A stretch of 64,000 bases of DNA, taken from positions 21,360,417-21,424,416 of the forward strand of contig OX419346.1 in assembly GCA_948470475.1 (NCBI GenBank), written 5' to 3'. A model generated the notes under the pieces. The model was not told the origin of the DNA. It made no database searches and saw only the letters and a list, made by a program, of their open reading frames with translations. This DNA is from Galaxea fascicularis. Its lineage: Eukaryota; Cnidaria; Anthozoa; Scleractinia; Euphylliidae. Made by a program: the position numbers and the translations under genes. Below, piece by piece: positions 10,317 through 20,110 of this stretch (the first letter of the stretch is position 1; each line of letters begins with the position of its first letter).

Positions 10317-13300
10317 ATTGGGTCTCCTGTTTATGGTGATTGATGATGTCATAAATACTGTCATATAGACCATTGATAAACCAGCGTAGGAAAAGTATAG
10401 CCTCTCAAAAGTCAGACATGGCTTGCAGATCACATCAATAAAGTCAAAGAGAAATAGACCCAGTGAGTCATGCCTTGCTACCAAAGACAATAGGGGTTCA
10501 AAAAGAGATAAGGTTTTAGCGATTAGCCATTGGTCAGACTGAAGGCAACTCATTATCAATAACAAAATGGTCTGGCCCCCACGAGTCTTCCTGTAGCCCA
10601 GGGATGGAGCATCTGAGCTGGTCATCCGGACCAGTTTGACTTCTGCTGGGGGAACGAACTCAGAAACTTTTTCTTGGAGTATAAATGATACCAAACTCAA
10701 TGCATTTTCAGACAAGAAATTTATGCTATTAACTTGGAGTGAATCAAAAGTGCAGCAGCCTTTCTAATTTTATGTCAGTTTCAAATCGGTTAAAGTTCCA
10801 TATATTTATTGTTATTTCCCATAACCAAGGTGTCAGGACTTTTCGCCGGTCAGGAAATATAAACCACAAGATGGCCACCTGCAAAAATTAATCAATTCCA
10901 TAGTATAATCAGGTGTCTTGTTCTTATCGACGATATATCTGAAAGGAGATGATGAGAGAAAGATTCTCAGCTTTCGACGGATTGGCTCACTACTTTGCAA
11001 TCAGATATCTTGAGTTGAGCAGTCAAGGTCTGTTCGGGGGGGGGGTACTCAACAGATGCTTGGGTAGGGAGGTGCGGCCTGGACGCTCAAGCCCAAAAAC
11101 AAACAAACAAACAAAATTCAGATATTGGGTCCCTAGATAAAAACATTTTACGGTCACCACTTATCTTTTCACAGTGCAATAAGCTGTAAAATCAAGGGAA
11201 GGCGGTTTGTGGTTGTTTAAGCCATTAGGCCATGCTAAAGTGAAATCGATAGCCCGTTCAAGACAAAACACCCTGAAAATTATATCCTGTCAGGCCACAT
11301 GTCCCCATAAGGCCATTATAAGGGAGCCTGACCCTCCCCCCACTGTCAGTCACATCAAGCCACGAGCCAAGGTGATGGACAATGACCGGGATCGCATGGT
11401 CTGAATCGAGCATTCAGGCTTAACCTGTTTTGTCTTTCAACAAGGTTGTGAACAATAATAAACCCATTTTCACGAGACTCTCGGGGTATTCAAAGAGGAG
11501 TATGGCTTCATACTTCTTGTGTCACGATGGCAAACCGCGACTGCAATTTGAAAACAGCTATTTACCAGGGTCCACCTAAGGATTTAGGGAAGGATCCATC
11601 TGCGCGAATTTTGAGACAACCGGTGAGCTGTGTTGAATGTTACCGAGAAAGCTTCGATCTACCTGGTAAGTGTGCATGGATTAATTGTCTGCCTCCTTGC
11701 TCACAGCTCGTATCGGCACGATTATTACGTAAATGAAGAAATACACCACTGCAGAATGTTTGATCTGTAACCGCAGAGAAACAGTAGCTTGGGCGGGAGT
11801 GGTTATGAGTCGATAACGGCATGAGAATTAAAAGAAGGATCATTATCAGAGTCTTAGTACCTCTCTGGCAGTAGGCGAGTTGCCGCTTCCATTAACGCAC
11901 AACAAAAGCAAACAAGGGCTGTGCGAACAACCGAATTAAACCGCCAAGCGCCATTCGATTCGTGTATCAAATCTCCTTTTCTTGGTCCACCTATTCCCTT
12001 GTTTAATGGTCTCTTTTTACATAACAACCGCCTTTGTATATTCGCACCGCCTTTCACCATCATGTTGCCTGTATTTACATTCTTCTGCTGGCAGTGCGAC
12101 AACCTAAGCAATATAATATCTAGTGTGAAAGAAACACATCGGTAGAGCCGAGCGAGAGGCCCGCCTTCGTTCCTTCCGCTGGCCGTTTTTCTGAGCCCAG
12201 CTCCTAGAAAAACCCTCGCTGGCAGTGAAACAACTTCGAGTTCTCCGACAGCTACCGGCGACTTGAGACAAGATAAAAAATACCGCATTCATTCAAACCT
12301 TGTCAACCAATATGTTTCGTTATTTCACTTTCGACACGATTGTTCTTGAAAGCTGTGACTGTGGTTTGTTTTTGTTTTTTTATTATATCATGTTTTTTTC
12401 GGTTTGCACAGATAGAAATTCTTTTTTCCCACATAATTCACTACTGTTGCCGTAAAATTGCGAATGCTGTTTGAAGTCAGACAACAATGCGACGCTGTAC
12501 TGTATCAGAAATAAGCTGCAACTGACCTCGCCCCGTATCACTCAAAAGACACACGGGCTGATCATGGTTGCACCCTATTCGCAACATTTCCCACATGAAT
12601 TTTTTTCTTTTGTTTAGTTTTTTTTTTTTACGCACGGGTTTAAAGGGTTAAATGTTTCTTGGTTTTAAATCATCGACTGCTTGCCAAAGCCAATAAAATA
12701 TTTATTCTAGGATGTATTGTTTCAACGCAGGTTGCGCCAATTATTCGCTTGTTAAGTGAAATAAAACAGCCACCAGAAATGTTTCTGATGTATAGCCTTA
12801 AATAATTAAGTCCCCTGTCTTTAACTTTGGTTCCGCAATTTTGAGCCAATACCACACTGATTTTTCTTTTCTTGTCACATATCAGTGAAACTTTGAATTG
12901 CAAATTTTTTGACAGATGTCTAAATTGATCAAAACAATTTGAACTGTTTTTCCTTTCCGTCTCGTATGAAAATATACTCGAATATATATAATTTTTTTAA
13001 TTTATAGCGACGCGCGTCGGGGACTCCAGGTCGGAGTACGCCTCACCAATGACTCAGTGGAGTGACTTAAAAGAAGGGCTTAACTCTCGCGGTAGCAGGT
13101 ACAACCACTAAGGCATAAAAACAGTCCGAGAGTTCGAGTCCATAGCATGTCACTCAAAAGCTATGGTACCGTTGTTACATAATGTTCGTCACGTGAATTG
13201 AAGCGGTTAACGACAATGAAATGCACTGTTTATTTCCCAGTCTCCTTCCCGAAGAGGAAGGACTGCGCGACGAGCCAAAAGAATGTTTGCGTAGGAAGCT

Positions 13301-14190
13301 ACTTCCCCAACATTTAGTCAGTTTTCGAGGTAGTGGTTCGATGTAACCATTTACTAACGCCGGCACTTTGTTTTGAGTTACATAGACAGAAGTAATGAAG
13401 GGTTTAAAACAAGGCGAAGCAGAACGATATTGACTTTTCCTGATTGGATATCTGACGGGACATCTGATCAAAGTCCAGAAAATAGAAACTTTCGCTCGTT
13501 GGCTTTAAAAAAGGACAAGTTTAAAGCAGTCAAATGATGATATCCTGAAAAACAAACTCACCAAGAAAGGGCTACGAATAATGTTTCTCACGTGAGCAAA
13601 ACTTTGAGAAAATCTCACACCCTATCGGCCGCAAAACAACTGCCTAAGTAGTTGAAGGGGATTTTGTTACTTGGAAGTGTTGAAAAATTAGGCCTTGCAC
13701 GTGTTTTAGTTGCAAAGATTTATCTATGGTAGCAAAATCTGGGCTAAAAATCCTGACTTAAATCAGTCACGAACATTTCTCGTCTCTAGATTGCTGTTCT
13801 TTTATCGTTGACTTATCTCTAAAGCATAAGCAAATGGGTTTCGTCTTGTGTGCGTGGATGGAGCATAAGAGACCGGAATCTCCAATGTAACGCTTATTTG
13901 ATTCACCGCTCTCTCTCCCCCCCTCCCCCCTTTACTCCCCTCCCCCCTTCGCTCCCTCTCAAAGTTGCGCTATTGCATGGTGTCTTCTTGATGAGAGAAG
14001 TGAACCAGATCATAGTAATTGGTTTATATTGTCTATATGGGACTTCGGGCACGAAGGAACTGAGACGCCTGCATGAATTAAACTTTTGCAAAAGCGTTTG
14101 CTTGGATTCTTAACATGTCCTAAATTAAAATGACTGCAACGATCAGAACTCGGTAAGCAATATCTATCTGCGGAAATAAGGTCAAGTGCT
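10317..14190. other. no confident gene; GPCR 3' UTR then unassigned DNA
   Basis: The first few hundred bases are probably the 3' UTR of the receptor. A frame at 11527-11668 begins MANRDCNLKTAIYQG and ends at a good donor, G|GTAAGTG, so it might be a first exon, but no partner exon or family was recognised. G-, T- and C-rich homopolymer stretches occur near 11035, 12600 and 13915. Nothing else supported. Confidence 0.35.
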
Positions 14191-14476
14191 CTTAAAGGGC
14201 ATGTAAACCCCAAAACTTGTTTTTTTCTGTTAACATAGCTAACAAGAACACACTTCTAGAATACCGAAAGTGCTATTCTTTTTTCCAAGCGAGCGCGTTT
14301 TCGCGTCGAAACTCCTGCTTGAAGTTTTAAGTGCCTGCCATTTTGATTGCGTTATCTTTACTGTGACGTCACCGGTGGAATCTTTGCCTACCGGAAGACA
14401 AAATTCTTTCTCCACGACCTTTCAAAATAAGCACGTATTCGCGCTAATTCAGGCAAATATATTCATTTATTCCAAT

Positions 14477-14900
14477 ATGGTAAAGCGATGTGTTGTTCAG
14501 TTTTGTGGCAACTCAAACAAAACTGGGCATTCTATGTATAAGTTTCCCGACGATGTGAATTTAAGGCGACAGTAGACTAAATTTGTTCAAATGAAACGAG
14601 CCGATTTTACTGAACAGACAAAACACTCGATAATTTGTAGCGACCACTTTACCCTCGACTGCTTTGAGAGCCCATACATGAAGAAATGGGCTTTAAAAAG
14701 AACAGGGGTTTGCTCCCAAGTGCTGTACCGACAATTCAGCCGCAACCGTCAGCCCAGCAGCCTGTGGAGTCCACAATGCGTAAACGGACTATGGAAAGCG
14801 AAGAGACGCAACAGGTTGTGGCACTTCTGGTCAGGCGTCTAGTAAAATGCCACGAAAGAGTAGAGCTCTTCAAAAACTGGAGGTTAATAGGGTAACTGAA
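14477..14900 (+). pseudogene. THAP-domain protein relic
   Basis: The frame opens MVKRCVVQFCGNSN, with the first C-x4-C pair of a THAP C2CH zinc finger, continues through a KFPDD block and LRRQ, then meets TAG at the position where THAP domains have their invariant tryptophan. Past the stop the same frame continues with KRADFTEQTKHSIICSDHF, which contains the second Cys and His of the finger. Near 14680-14690 the frame shifts by one base, after which LLPSAVPTI, a typical end of the THAP domain, appears in the next frame. THAP domains bind DNA and in Kolobok and P elements form the N-terminal part of the transposase. At least two inactivating changes make this a pseudogene. Confidence 0.8.
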
Positions 14901-15037
14901 ATGTTTTAAGAAAACCTTTTTAAAGAGGTTGTACTTAATTATTTTTCTAAAAGAATCGCTTTCGTTCTTCTATGATCAGTTGGTGAAGGATTATGAAAAA
15001 GCGACCACTTCATCCGCTTCCGTAACAGCGCCTTTAA

Positions 15038-15347
15038 AGGGAGTTTAAGCAATGACTACGGCTACGGCAAAGAAAACGTCGCTTGAAAATATAACTTTGC
15101 GGTATCGCAAGTATTTTGCGATTATTCTTTCTCGTTCAAGTTGTACAATATGGGCGAAGTGTTATATAACTGGATTAGAACGAACAGTCCTGAAGAAAAG
15201 ATAAAGAATGAAAGATTCAGTGTTGCGTGCTCACGTTGTCGTGAAAACTTTAAATTTGGCCAGTTCACGTAGATGTTTTGCAGAGTACGGCATTAGCCCC
15301 ATTGTTTTGTGGCGTTGTCGTTGCCGTAGTCATTTCTTAAACTCCCT
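15038..15347. mobile_element. nested MITE, TTTAA-flanked
   Basis: Terminal inverted repeats AGGGAGTTTAAG.AATGACTACGGC at 15038 and, inverted, at 15347; TTTAA borders both sides (15033-15037 and 15348-15352). Total 310 bp, non-coding. It sits inside the Kolobok-like element and is therefore younger than it. Confidence 0.75.
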
Positions 15348-15539
15348 TTTAACGCGAGAACGACCGCGAGAACTTGAATCGGCACTCGAAGTATGTGTCC
15401 AAAACGAAGTGACTGCTAGCTCATCTGATGCGTCAGTGGAACCTCGACCTGCCCAAGTGACGGGACCACGGTTCAAGGATATGGCAGTTCAAAGCGAAAT
15501 CGATTGCAGGTTTTTGGCCGTTGAACTAAAGACTATGAC

Positions 15540-16324
15540 AAGCGTGGGTACGTCTTGTAAGTCTTGTTTACTGCGCAGGATGGAAGCGCGACCCTCACAT
15601 TCTTGCCAAGATAGCCCCAGCACCAACGCACTAGTTGTCTGTAGGCAATGTAGCGAAATTTCCTACACAAGAGAGAAGAAATAACCACTATCTTTGTTAC
15701 TACACAACTTGCCAGGCTGGTATCGAATTTGTACTGTTTGTAATGTGACGCTATAAATAGTAGACATAAGGTTACTCGTGTCCTGTATGTCTCTATGCGT
15801 AATACGCAGTTTCAAGGACCCAGACATCAAGGCAGTTCAACTGAAATCCTGGGTGCTCTGTAACACAGGACATTTGCACCTCAGGTCTCTGGTCTTCTAC
15901 CTTGTGCCATATTTGCCCGATTTCTCAACAACAAACGCTCTCATCAACTGTGGGCATCGGCTGGCACAATCCACATTCGCACCTAGGATATAGAAAAGGA
16001 AAAAAGCGTTTAGAACATCAGGAGAGACAAATAAATTAACGATGAATATCAAAGAGGATGTGGACGACAAAACAAAAAAATTACCAGTCTGTGTTTCCAA
16101 AGCGATTCGTTTCACTCTCTGTCCATGCCATTCGTCGTTTACACTTCCAGGCTCCACATTATGACGGACTCTGCGTGGCTCAAAACGATAAGGACGAGGC
16201 CCAACATCAATAGAAACTTCTGAGGTTTCAGCAACATCGCTGTCGTAGAAATTGCATTCATTTTCGCTGGTTACATCGGATAAAAAATCTCCTCTGAACT
16301 GGTGCTATCAGCACGAGCCGCCAT
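15540..16324 (-). pseudogene. P2X7-tail (ballast) domain protein relic
   Basis: Three blocks on the minus strand resemble the cytoplasmic C-terminal domain of P2X7 receptors, a zinc-binding, cysteine-rich fold found alone in many cnidarian proteins. Block A (16324 to 16085) starts MAARADSTSSEE, shows a one-base frameshift at a T run, then reads through GPRPYRFEP. Block B (from 15982) reads RCECGLCQPMPTVDESVCC, a stop, then the stretch ending CLDVWVLETAYY and a second stop. Block C (15662 to about 15550) reads YIAYRQLVRWCWGYLGKNVR. Plausible introns separate the blocks, but the A-B junction does not keep frame. The first stop is TGA where CGA (Arg) would fit. It lies inside the Kolobok-like element, convergent with the THAP relic. 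Confidence 0.75.
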
Positions 16325-16748
16325 AGGGATTACATTGCGCAATATTTGTGTTCCACCGCTTACGTCACGAACACCCGCTATTGTTTTAACCGGAAGTGAA
16401 TCATTCTGAGAAAATTTCGTTTTTCACCCTAAATATTTCGAATTGGCCAAAATAAATGGCAAAACCTTTTTCACCGTCACATTTACCGACAAATGAAAAA
16501 AAGTCATATTTTTGGGTTTACATGCCCTTTAAGCCTATGGTTGAAAACGGACACGACAATTATTTATGACTCGAATGCAACTGTGACATAAGAAACTGAG
16601 ATCTAGATGCGGAACTTTGATCGCCGACTGCCTTTCGATCTACCTTGCAATCCGAAAATACGTGAAAGAACTTCATAAACTCTCTAATTGTAAATGGAGT
16701 TCATGAAACAAAAGAAGTCGGTGTTCTAAAGGCATTCTTTTAAGTGTC

Positions 16749-17377
16749 TTAACCCTTAAACCCTAAGAGTGATTAGCATCAAATTTCTCCTTCTAATGTC
16801 AACACTTAACCGTTTTTCAATATTGCTGGGAAAAAATTATCTGTTCTTTTTTGCCAGCGAGACACACAAGATATTTCCCAGCCAGCTAGATAAAATTGGT
16901 TGGTTTCCCAGCCAGGTGCAAATTGAGCAGCCTGCACGACAGCAAAAACGACAACTTCATACATGTCGTACGACAAAATGGGCGTGACAAAAGATCTAAC
17001 CTTCAGCGGGGAGGGGGGGGGGGGGAGGTCCATTTCTCAACAGACGTCAGAGTTTCTCCAGCCAGCTAGACTCCAAATACTCAAAAAAGTCCATAATTCC
17101 CAGCCGAAACATTTAACAGTAGGAAATTTCCTAACAAGATCACGGAAACAATTGATATTTTGCCAGCCAGAAAGATTCCTCAGGGGAACAGATAAAGTGA
17201 GGAACAGATTCGATTTGTGCCCCTGACCTTATAAACCAGAGTGGTCATGAGAATTAAGGACATGATCACACAAGATCAATGTTCTTGATATTTTAACAAC
17301 TTCTCCCAACTACTTCTATAGGAAATGTGTAGGGGGAACAAGTGAGAATTTTAATTTTGATTTTAGGATTTAAAGGG
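16749..17377. mobile_element. TTAA-type MITE family copy with internal insert
   Basis: The left end is TTAACCCTTAAACCCTAAG followed by GTGATTAGCATCAAATTTCTCC. The right part (about 17236-17377) matches, in the same order, the second half of the element at 59196-59397 read in reverse, including GAGAATTAAGGACA and CTATAGGAAATGTGTAG. Between them lies about 430 bp absent from that copy, rich in the motif CCCAGCCAG (near 16877, 16910, 17059, 17099 and 17162) and a G homopolymer. Confidence 0.65.
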
Positions 17378-17528
17378 TCCAGTAACCTTAAGGTTGTCGT
17401 AGCTCAATTCGATGCAATACAAATAAGGAAATTCTTATGAAATACACCTTAGAACAGGCCTTCAAGCTAATTGTGACGTCACAATAGAGTGATTGTGGAC
17501 AAGCTAAATATGGATTGACTTCTTTCGT

Positions 17529-17612
17529 AATTGATTGATTGATTGATTGATTGATTGATGGATTGATGGATTGATGGATTGATGGATTGATTGATTGATT
17601 GGTTGGTTGGCC
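17529..17612. repeat. TGAT/TGGAT microsatellite
   Basis: Tandem TGAT units with interspersed TGGAT units and a short GGTT run at the end. Confidence 0.9.
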
Positions 17613-17689
17613 GATTGATTTTAGTGACACTTGAAATCCAGTGATCGCCTGTTGCTACCAAGTGCACCCAGAAAGAAGATTATGTCTTT

Positions 17690-17955
17690 TTCAAGGAATT
17701 ATCACGGATTATTTAGCAATTCACCGAAGTGGAGATGGCAAGTGGTGGATATCATATCCACCACTTACCACCGACACTGAGGTGAATAATTGTTTTAGAA
17801 GATACACTGTACTAAAACGGTGAGATAATAGAGCTCAAAAATGATGATTTTAAACTTATCTATTCCTGTCAACAAGTACGATTTTCGGAGTATCCCGAGT
17901 TTGAGTAGCCAATCAGAGCGCGCGAGAAACGCTATCCACTCTTTTAGCATATACT
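17690..17955 (-). repeat. dispersed repeat, copy 2 (shared with 3650-3900)
   Basis: Inverted relative to copy 1. It contains CACCGACACTGAGGTGAATA and, close by, a perfect 13-bp palindrome around AGTGGTGGATATC (17740-17766). It ends about 70 bp before the transporter gene and so may contribute to its promoter or 5' UTR. Confidence 0.55.
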
Positions 17956-18025
17956 GAAAGGGATTCTTGTGAGATATTGTTTACCTATCATTTCTTTTTT
18001 CCTATTACAGATGTCTTAAGGTGAA

Positions 18026-20110
18026 ATGGCCGAAAAAAATATCTTACCACAGCAGCAAAATGCCTTGAGGAAGGTTACTCAGGTTGTTACATGCGAAGAA
18101 ACGAACACTCCTCGACAGGATGGGTGCTGGTCATGGGTTGTGTGTTTTGCTGCAGTTATTTCTAATATCCTTATTTGCGGATTCACCTACAGCTATGGTA
18201 TCCTATTTCCAGCTCTCCTCGACGAGTTTCAGCAGGGAAAGGCTAATACAGGTAACCGATATTCGTTTACGTTGGCGAGGGGGGGGGACAGACGGGACGA
18301 TTCAACTTTTGTTCTCTCCTCTCCCCTCCGCCCCTTCCACACCCCCCCCCCCAATCCTTCAAGGTGAATGAGTGAGTCAGTGAGTGAGTGAATGAGTAAA
18401 TGGCGGACGTTTGATCGCGAAGATAGTCGATCGTGGTTAAGATTACAAATCAGTACATAAGTGCTACTCAGTACTGTTTCCTTCTTTGTCTTTCAGCCTG
18501 GATCGGCTCTATTGCCATGATGGGTATTGGCTTGTATGGTCCTCTCATTGGAAAGCTCCACCATCGCTTTGGAGCTCGTATCGTCGCTTTTGCGGGATCA
18601 ATCATTTGCGTAACGAGTCTCATAGCAACGGCCAAGGCGTCGAATCTCTATGTCATGTTGATTACATACGGGGCTTTGTTCGGTTTAGGATCCTGTGGTA
18701 TTTTTATTATCACATATATTGAGGTGCCAAGGTACTTTAACAAGTGGCGCTCTCTGAGCTTGGGGCTTATCGCCATGGGGCCTGGAGGAGGTTTGTTTGT
18801 TATGAGCCCTCTTGTACAAGTTCTGTTGGAAAGGTTTGGTTGGAGAGGAACGTTTTTTGCCATGGCTGGTATTGTATCTGTCACGTGCGTTATGGCCTTA
18901 GTTTATCAGCCAATCATCTTGGAGTCCGACAAATTAAAACTCAAGGGCAATGGCAAGAGGTTCTGGGACATGAAAATCTTAAAGCACAAGAAATTTGTCG
19001 TATGTGTGACCTCCGGAGTTGTTTTCTACCTTGGTCACTACACTGTACCAATACATATGGTAAGTTTACTTATCATCCTAACATCTGTAATAAGACGAAG
19101 AACGACCAGGATAAAACTCAAAGATGTTTACTCAGAAAAATCTACATCGCAACTGACTACGAATATTTAAGTAGGTTAAACTAGCGGGAGCGGGTCCCTA
19201 GAGAACGCACGTGCTGCTAAGTTATACAGCATAACGCATCTTATTATAACAACATCTTAACTTGCACATGGAAATTAGACTAAGAATATTCCTTTATTTT
19301 TGGTTGGCATAATAAACATGTACAACGCGTAAAAAACTACCTGTTTTCTTTGACTTTCAGGTTCGTTACCTTGAAGAGATCGGATTCACTGAGGTGAAAG
19401 CCTCTGGCCTTTACATCTATTCTGGAGTAGCTTCCTTATTAATCCGGCCCGTGATTGGTCGAGTGAATGACTTCAGTTCGTTCGATCCTTCCTATATCTA
19501 TATCATAGCAGCGGCCGTTGAGGGCGTCATCACCCTCTTGTTACCAGCAGCAAGTTCAAGTCTGCATTTTGTGTTGTTCTTTGTAGTGTATGGATTAAGT
19601 GATGGCACCATGGGTTGTGGTTTAAGTATTGCTGTGTTGAACAGTCTTCCTGAACAGTTACGTCCACTCGGATATGGCCTTTATTCATGCCTGACATGCA
19701 TTGTTTCAGCTTGTGGACCAGCCCTTGGAGGTAAATGTCTTGTGACGTGCCAGTGAAGTAGTATTCAATTCATACCAGTTCGAATTTCTGAAATAAGGGG
19801 TGCACAAATTGCACACAGTAGCATCTATGTACTGAGTTGGCATTCTTCTTGCCAAATGGGAGCTTGATTATTTTATTGTGTCATGAAAAATCGATTCCTG
19901 CTCTTTGATGTTTTTTTTTCCTCAGGTTTTGTAGCAGATGTGAAAGGATCTTATGTGCCCGTGTTCCACATGGTCGGAGCCATTTTGTTGACTGGTGCGG
20001 CCATTTTGATCGGTGTTGTCTGTGTAAAAAGATCTGATAAACTTGAAACAAAGGAGGAGATAACGATATGGGAAGCGCTTGTTGTTGTAGAAAAATGTTC
20101 TGTTGTTTAG
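18026..20110 (+). CDS. monocarboxylate transporter-like protein (SLC16 family, MFS)
   Basis: Model: exons 18026-18251, 18497-19059, 19361-19730 and 19926-20110, giving 447 residues with phases 1, 0, 1 and GT-AG sites throughout. SLC16 proteins are twelve-helix plasma-membrane carriers, classically moving lactate, pyruvate or ketone bodies with protons, but many members carry other substrates. Family landmarks are DGCWSW at 32-37, the conserved motif before helix 1, and the helix-5 signature [20 protein letters not shown] at about 155-174. The length suits the family. A splice acceptor at 18010 just before the start suggests a 5' UTR intron. The exon 1 intron is low-complexity, with G, C and GAGT runs. 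The substrate cannot be assigned; the helix-8 Asp-Arg pair used by MCT1 is not preserved in an obvious form (the region reads [14 protein letters not shown]). Confidence 0.92.

Larger units (their letters stand above)
14196..16528. mobile_element. Kolobok-like DNA transposon, decayed, TTAA target duplication
   Basis: Both ends carry the inverted repeat AGGGCATGTAAACCC: the left end begins at 14196 and the right end closes at 16528. Each is bordered directly by TTAA (14192-14195 and 16529-16532). TTAA duplication together with a THAP domain inside is the known signature of the Kolobok superfamily. The 2333-bp element holds a broken THAP gene on the plus strand, a 310-bp nested MITE, and a broken P2X7-tail gene on the minus strand. 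No intact transposase remains. TTAA is also used by piggyBac elements, but the THAP domain favours Kolobok. Confidence 0.8.

Noticed and set aside
10299..10715. 138-residue minus-strand frame behind the second GPCR
   Set aside because: No domain or helix pattern; it lies in the likely 3' UTR and overlaps the GPCR end.
13075..13150. tRNA-like stretch with AGTTCGAGTCC
   Set aside because: A B-box-like string is present but no convincing A box or cloverleaf stems.
15208..15684. 158-residue plus-strand frame
   Set aside because: Its first part is the nested MITE and the rest is mostly antisense to the P2X7-tail relic.
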